Assembly (NCBI GenBank): GCA_964350195.1
Contig: CAYGJB010000029.1
Span: 1 to 11,311 of the forward strand
Origin: JAJCZB01 sp964350195
GTDB lineage: Bacteria; Babelota; Babeliae; Babelales; Vermiphilaceae
Direction of reading: 5' to 3'
DNA: 11,311 bases
Shown: one piece after another, positions 7,162 through 11,311 of the stretch
How the letters are laid out: the number at the start of each line of letters is the position of its first letter
Numbering within the stretch: position 1 is the first letter of the stretch
The notes under the pieces: model-generated
The model's input: the letters and a program-made list of their open reading frames with translations, nothing else
Database searches by the model: none
Told to the model about the DNA's origin: nothing
Translations under genes and position numbers: made by a program

Positions 7162-8361
7162 ATGAAACGTAATGAGGCTCAATACCTTTCTTCTTTTCTT
7201 CTTTTTCTTTCTATAATTTGTATGACGACAAGGGCATTTGTTGGTCCGGTTATAACTGGGCAGCCGCTCTGGGGAATTTCCAAACGCATTGGCGAAACAG
7301 TAGATGATATTGAAAGTAAGATCTGCAAAATTGAAGTAGACGTTTCAGTTTTGGGAGAATCTCTCTGCTCCAAAATAGAAGGCATTGAAAGTATCGTTGA
7401 TTCGCTTACTGTGTGTGCTTCAACTGGAATATCAAGCGCAGACATTTCTGATGATGGTATAATAACAATATCCTCATCAGGACTTTATTGCCTTTCGGAA
7501 GACGTTACCGCAGATATAGATATTACTGCCAATTGCGTTGCGCTTGATTTGAATAAGCATTGCGTAACTGGTGTTGTTACTATTAGTTCCGATGATGTTG
7601 ATGTGCGTAGTGGTAACATAACGCCGCCTGCCCCTAGTTTAACTCCTGTCGCTGGTATTACGGTAGAAGCTACTTCCGATCGTGCGAAAATATCCGATGT
7701 GGTTATAGTCTGTGCTGATACTACTGCTGATACGATTGCTGGTCGTGTAGGAATCGAGATCCTTGGTAATGATACGCAAATCTTTGATGTTACGGTAAAA
7801 AGTGGCGCTGGCGAAAGTACCGGTGCTACTGGAACAGCTGGCGGTAATGGTATTATTGTTGGTGCAACTGCTAATAACGTGATAATAAAAAACAGCTTTA
7901 TCTCTACTGGCGATGGTGGTGATGGTACTACGGATGGCGCTGATGGCGGGCATGGATTAGTAATACAGGCTAGCGCTACTGAGACGGAAGTAACCGATTG
8001 CACCATTTTATCTACCGGTAATGGTGGGAATGGCGGAGGTGCTGGAACGAATGGTAATGGTGGCGATGGGGTAAATATTCAAGCAGGTGCGCTTGATACC
8101 GTGATTCGCAATTGCACCATTAGAAATACTGGTGCTGCGGGAACTGGCGGATCTGGGGGATCTCCAAGAGCAGGAAGAGCGGTAACAGACGCGGTAACTA
8201 CTGTGGCAAATCTTTCTATGGTATACGCCAATTTTGCACACAACATTGCAAATTCAGTGAAATACGCTTTGCAAGGAACCATCGTTGAGCGAGGTATTGC
8301 CCTTGCAAACCCGCCAACTACAGGAGCAGTAAATCCATATGCAAATGTGTTTGTTTCTTAA
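7162..8361 (+). CDS. Exported right-handed beta-helix protein with coiled-coil stalk and glycine-rich turns
   Basis: A 399-residue protein of unknown function. Residues 1-25 are a signal peptide (charged start, SFLLFLSIICM core, likely cleavage after TRA). Residues about 38-82 (repeated SKI, IES, KIE) are predicted by eye to form a short coiled coil. SSSGLYCLSEDV (104-115) and VALDLNKHCV (126-135) match the cap motif shared with the next two genes. Beta-helix rungs follow, including three similar units starting at GGNG (227), GGHG (262) and GGDG (300), each with an A-x-x-x-x-V-x-x-C/S-x-I core and a G/D/N-rich loop. The C-terminus (about 350-399, ending NPYANVFVS) is a separate region. The start has a GAGGAG site five bases upstream. 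Such folds are often carbohydrate-binding or surface proteins; no catalytic residues are identified. Confidence 0.8.
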   Translation: MKRNEAQYLSSFLLFLSIICMTTRAFVGPVITGQPLWGISKRIGETVDDIESKICKIEVDVSVLGESLCSKIEGIESIVDSLTVCASTGISSADISDDGIITISSSGLYCLSEDVTADIDITANCVALDLNKHCVTGVVTISSDDVDVRSGNITPPAPSLTPVAGITVEATSDRAKISDVVIVCADTTADTIAGRVGIEILGNDTQIFDVTVKSGAGESTGATGTAGGNGIIVGATANNVIIKNSFISTGDGGDGTTDGADGGHGLVIQASATETEVTDCTILSTGNGGNGGGAGTNGNGGDGVNIQAGALDTVIRNCTIRNTGAAGTGGSGGSPRAGRAVTDAVTTVANLSMVYANFAHNIANSVKYALQGTIVERGIALANPPTTGAVNPYANVFVS

Positions 8362-8386
8362 GAAAAGTCAAAACTTACGTTCTTAA
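8358..8386. repeat. AT-rich inverted repeat between the first two beta-helix genes
   Basis: TTAAGAA (8358-8364) and TTCTTAA (8380-8386) are perfect inverted arms. Inside them AAGT (8365-8368) pairs with ACTT (8373-8376) around a CAAA tetraloop, leaving a three-base bulge (8377-8379). The left arm includes the stop codon at 8359-8361. No T run follows, so it is a poor intrinsic terminator. It may be an mRNA-end structure or a processing site. Confidence 0.35.
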
Positions 8387-8394
8387 AGTATGAA

Positions 8395-8400
8395 AAGGGA
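8395..8400 (+). promoter_or_regulatory. Ribosome binding site supporting the GTG start at 8406
   Basis: AAGGGA lies five bases before GTG (8406-8408). The nearby ATG at 8390 opens only a nine-codon frame, and no in-frame ATG occurs before codon 106, so the GTG is the only start that gives the signal peptide. Confidence 0.65.
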
Positions 8401-8405
8401 AGAGT

Positions 8406-10601
8406 GTGGTAAGAGATAGTTTTATATTAAAAAAAAAATGCCTTTTTTTGTTAGTGCTCATTCCCTTTAATCTTTCTGCTTATATCGTTTCCCTTACCAA
8501 TCCTGTAGATAATACGAGCCCCATTGTCTCTGTTGGCAATAGTGAAGGTTTAGAGTGGGATCAAAAAGAAACCTATCTTTCTTATCTCTCTTTTGATGAG
8601 CTTGGCTATCTTTCTTATCGCACCTATCCATTTAGCGAGATCAATAGTCCCGGATTCTATCGGCTAGCTGGCAATGTCTCAAATCAAATCACGATTGCCG
8701 TGAGCGATGTAACGCTTGATATGAATGGATGTACGGTGAGCGGGGGAGCCAATGGAATTGTAATCAATGGAGGTTTGAATAATGTAACTATAAAAAACGG
8801 TGCAATAAACGGTGTATCTTCCGATGGAATTCAAGTTAATTTTGGCTGCCAAGATATCACGTTAAGAGATATAGCTATAAGAAGCTCTGTGCGTGGAGTT
8901 TTCTTTGATTGCGTGGTTAATGCTTTAGTTCGTAACTGCGACATGTATTCAAATACTACCGGTATTGAGCTAAGTGAGTGCCATAATATCTTGTTAGAAG
9001 ATTGTATTTCGCAAGCAAATTTGCAGGCGGGGTACTCTCTTATCTCGAGTACAACCTGTTCTTTTTTTGGTTGCAAAGCTTTATCAAATGGCTATGGCAA
9101 TACTAACAGCTCGGGAGACGAATCAAATGTGTATGGCTTTGTATCTCGTGATGGCTATGGCAATATTTTCGAACGATGCCTTGCAAGCGCAACGCAAAAC
9201 TTGAATGCAACAGATTGGAATACAATCGTGGCCGGTTTTGCATTGCTTGGTACTGGTACGCAATGCCATAAAATAATTGAATGTGAAGCAGATAATGCAA
9301 TTACGAGCACAGATGGTTTATCGGTGCCTTATGGGATTTATTTGGATAGAAAGTTTAATGGTCTAGATTTGGTAACTACAGCCAGCCTTGGCTTTCGGGA
9401 TGGATATGGCGTTGATTGGTCCCCCGATGGTAGATATTTGGCAGTAATCGATAATAATTCTGCCTTTAATCAAGGAGAGCTCTCTTTGTATGAATTTGAT
9501 AGAGAGCAAGAGAGTCTGATTTTACTGCAAGCAATAAGCTTGGCAGCAGCCGGTTTTGATTGTGCATGGTCGCCCAGTGGAAAATATGTGGCGGTTGCTA
9601 TAAATGGTAGTTCTTCACTATATAAGTTTGATTCAATTAATAATGAATTAAATGTAGTAAGCTCCGATCTGGGGGTGGCACTTATGATTTCATGGTCTTC
9701 AGATGAGCAATACGTTGCAACTAGGGCTGGGTCTACATACTGTTCAATATATCGTATGGATAGGATTACTGATACATTTTCTTTTGTAGTAAATAGCAGC
9801 ACTACTGCAGGGACAGTTTTTGCTGTTGATTGGTCTCCGGTAGCTGATTATATCGCTAGTATTGATGGACTTGGAAATGTGCAAGTGTTTGCATTCGATC
9901 GATCATCAGGCACGATTGCACAAGTGGGGAGTACTGTTAGCTTGGGAATTACTTCGCTTAGTTTAAAATGGTCTTTTGATGGCAGATATATCACTCTTGC
10001 AGGTGATGGTGCTACAAAGTATGTTCTTCTTTTTGAGAATGATACGCTTTCGTTGCTCACTTCTGCTTCTATAGGAGGAGGAGAAGATGCAATGAACTGG
10101 TCTCCCGACGGAAAGTACATTGTAGGAACAGGTACCATTGGAGGTAATATAAGCGCTGTATCATTTGATGGCGCGAATCTTCATAATGAAGGGTCGATAG
10201 TAATTGCATGTATTGACAATAGCTGGTCTCCCGATGGAGAGTATATTGCTGTGGGGACCAGAGCATATACTATAAATATATATAGAGGGTTGCAGTTTCC
10301 CACTGGCAATATGATTCAAAATAATAAAGTTTATTGCAATGCTGGCAATCAAATACCCCGCGGCTCAGGCATTTCCGGTTCAAGCATCTCGAACATGATC
10401 ATTGGCAACACTGCTTTTGATAATTCATTTAATTATCAGTTTGTTACCAACGTTTTCAATCAACTCTTTGGATTAGCGCCAACGGATTTGCAAAATATAG
10501 AGTCCGTTTCGAAGAATCCAATAATCAATACAATAGATTTTCCCGCACGATTAAGACGAATAGAAGTGCTGTCTGAAAGCTTGATTGATAATCTATTGTA
10601 G
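8406..10601 (+). CDS. Exported beta-helix protein with an embedded seven-repeat WD/TolB-type propeller
   Basis: A 731-residue protein of unknown function. Residues 1-25 are a signal peptide (KKK, then LFLLVLIPF, cleavage near LSA). Residues 26-80 are unique to this copy. The cap motif SPGFYRLAGNV (81-91) and VTLDMNGCTV (102-111) opens a right-handed beta-helix running to about 318. Then seven W-S motifs appear: VDWSPDGRY (336-344), CAWSPSGKY (386), ISWSSDEQY (428), VDWSPVADY (474), LKWSFDGRY (520), MNWSPDGKY (563) and NSWSPDGEY (605). Their tryptophans are 42-50 residues apart, as expected for a seven-bladed propeller. Helix-like text returns at about 633 (NMIQNNKVYCNAG) and the protein ends with an amphipathic helix (715-731). 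An A10 run lies in the signal-peptide codons. Ligand and partner are unknown; a host-facing surface or secreted role is inference. Confidence 0.85.
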   Translation: MVRDSFILKKKCLFLLVLIPFNLSAYIVSLTNPVDNTSPIVSVGNSEGLEWDQKETYLSYLSFDELGYLSYRTYPFSEINSPGFYRLAGNVSNQITIAVSDVTLDMNGCTVSGGANGIVINGGLNNVTIKNGAINGVSSDGIQVNFGCQDITLRDIAIRSSVRGVFFDCVVNALVRNCDMYSNTTGIELSECHNILLEDCISQANLQAGYSLISSTTCSFFGCKALSNGYGNTNSSGDESNVYGFVSRDGYGNIFERCLASATQNLNATDWNTIVAGFALLGTGTQCHKIIECEADNAITSTDGLSVPYGIYLDRKFNGLDLVTTASLGFRDGYGVDWSPDGRYLAVIDNNSAFNQGELSLYEFDREQESLILLQAISLAAAGFDCAWSPSGKYVAVAINGSSSLYKFDSINNELNVVSSDLGVALMISWSSDEQYVATRAGSTYCSIYRMDRITDTFSFVVNSSTTAGTVFAVDWSPVADYIASIDGLGNVQVFAFDRSSGTIAQVGSTVSLGITSLSLKWSFDGRYITLAGDGATKYVLLFENDTLSLLTSASIGGGEDAMNWSPDGKYIVGTGTIGGNISAVSFDGANLHNEGSIVIACIDNSWSPDGEYIAVGTRAYTINIYRGLQFPTGNMIQNNKVYCNAGNQIPRGSGISGSSISNMIIGNTAFDNSFNYQFVTNVFNQLFGLAPTDLQNIESVSKNPIINTIDFPARLRRIEVLSESLIDNLL

Positions 10602-10659
10602 GAGAGTTAATGAAATCCAAAAGAGCTACTGGTTCTTTCCCATTTGCCCTGCGTGTGCG

Positions 10660-10747
10660 TCGAAGCTTTTGCGAAGTCGTAAGCTTGTCGAGGTGTTTCG
10701 AGCGATCAGTTTCCGTTCCTATTCTTCGGCAAGCTCAGGACGAACGG
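10660..10747. repeat. Dispersed-repeat-like element between two beta-helix paralogues
   Basis: This segment differs in style from its neighbours. CCGTTC (10713-10718) and GAACGG (10742-10747) form inverted ends around TTCGGCAAGCTCAGGACG, the kind of sequence that recurs many times in some bacterial genomes as an intergenic repeat. A second pair of AAGCTT sites (10663-10668 and 10681-10686) and several TCGA/CGAAG words precede it. Whether it is repeated elsewhere in this genome cannot be seen from one window. The outer limits are approximate. Confidence 0.45.
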
Positions 10748-10761
10748 AGAGAGGGTCTTGA

Positions 10762-11311
10762 ATGAAAAAAGTTAGAGTAATTATACCTTTATTATTGTTA
10801 GGGTGCCTAGATTGCTTTGCCAATTATTCTTTTAGCCTGATTGATAGCCCTGGTTTTTATAAGCTGGCCGGCAACGTCTTTAATCAAATCACGATCTCTG
10901 CAAGCAATGTAACGCTCGATATGAATGGGCATACAGTGAGCGAGGGGACTAATGGGATTGTGATCAATGGGAATCTTACGAATGTAACGATCACAAATGG
11001 GGTAATAAGCGTGGTACCAGGTGATGGAATTCAAGTGCATGCTGGCTGCTCTGCTATTACCTTGCAAGATATTACGGTTAAAAATGCCCTACGAGGCATT
11101 AGCTTAGAGCAAGCGAGCAATGGCTTGATTTGCAATTGCGATATGAATCTAAATACCACCGGCATGGAGCTGGATGAATGCCATACAATCTATGTTAAAG
11201 GCTGTACTACGCAAGCTAATCTGCAAGCGGGCTACAGCTTGCTCTCAAGCACAACCTGCTCATTTTTTGATTGCAAAGCAATCAGTACGGGGGATGGCAA
11301 TACAAATAGTT
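10762..11311 (+). CDS. Exported beta-helix protein, partial, paralogue of the preceding gene
   Basis: The first 183 codons of a gene that runs off the window with no stop. Residues 1-20 are a signal peptide (MKKVRV, LLLLG core, likely cleavage after CFA). SPGFYKLAGNV (29-39) and VTLDMNGHTV (50-59) repeat the cap motif of the previous gene. From there residues 29-183 align without gaps to residues 81-235 of that protein, with about 102 of 155 identical by hand count, including QANLQAGYSL and SSTTCSFF. The roughly 50-residue region between signal peptide and cap in the upstream copy is missing here. The start has a GAGAGGG-like ribosome site just beyond the repeat element. Whether this copy also contains a propeller lies outside the window. 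Confidence 0.85.
   Translation, partial: MKKVRVIIPLLLLGCLDCFANYSFSLIDSPGFYKLAGNVFNQITISASNVTLDMNGHTVSEGTNGIVINGNLTNVTITNGVISVVPGDGIQVHAGCSAITLQDITVKNALRGISLEQASNGLICNCDMNLNTTGMELDECHTIYVKGCTTQANLQAGYSLLSSTTCSFFDCKAISTGDGNTNS

Noticed and set aside
7485..8006. A 173-residue minus-strand reading frame opposite the first beta-helix gene
   Set aside because: It is Ser/Thr/Val/Pro-rich and mirrors the glycine- and threonine-rich coding strand, with no start signal or recognisable domain.
7915..8070. RTX-type calcium-binding repeats in the glycine/aspartate-rich loops
   Set aside because: The GGxGxDxUx nonapeptide pattern does not repeat in register; the glycines belong to loops of 35-38-residue beta-helix units.
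10610..10765. A 51-codon reading frame with a good ribosome site between the two beta-helix paralogues
   Set aside because: Most of it reads through the repeat-like element and its peptide looks like a repeat translation, so I treat it as a by-product, not a gene, and discuss it as a finding.

Overview
The window looks like a piece of chromosome from an AT-rich, Gram-negative-type bacterium with a host-associated lifestyle. My best guess is a member of Candidatus Dependentiae (TM6/Babeliae). The reasons are the many short-signal-peptide exported proteins, a cluster of secreted right-handed beta-helix proteins (one with WD-type propeller repeats), a minimal SUF iron-sulfur operon, and a Legionella-like aminoglycoside kinase. 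No rRNA, tRNA or other phylogenetic marker is present, so this placement is inference.

Layout. Positions 49-2661 hold three genes on the minus strand: an exported, apparently truncated CYTH-domain protein; an exported FkbM-family SAM methyltransferase; and an APH(9)/spectinomycin-phosphotransferase-like kinase with its own recognisable promoter. Positions 2662-2970 are a divergent intergenic region with a GC-richer, partly self-complementary patch. Positions 2971-7054 hold a compact plus-strand sufC-sufB-sufD-sufS operon with overlapping or nearly touching genes. It encodes the SufBCD scaffold and the cysteine desulfurase SufS, but no SufE/SufU, SufA or regulator is seen.

Positions 7095-11311 form an accessory block. 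A good sigma70-type promoter leads into three consecutive genes for exported beta-helix proteins. All three share an N-terminal cap motif (S-x-G-x-Y-x-L ... V-x-L-D-x-N). The first has a coiled-coil stalk and glycine-rich helix turns. The second has seven W-S-x-D propeller repeats embedded inside the beta-helix. The third, cut by the window edge, is a close paralogue of the second, with about 102 of 155 aligned residues identical by hand count. A dispersed-repeat-like element sits between the last two.

The SUF genes work together in Fe-S cluster assembly. The beta-helix block is most likely a surface or secreted family. Its nested propeller-in-helix architecture is the most unusual thing here. 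No CRISPR array, insertion sequence, tRNA or rRNA was recognised.
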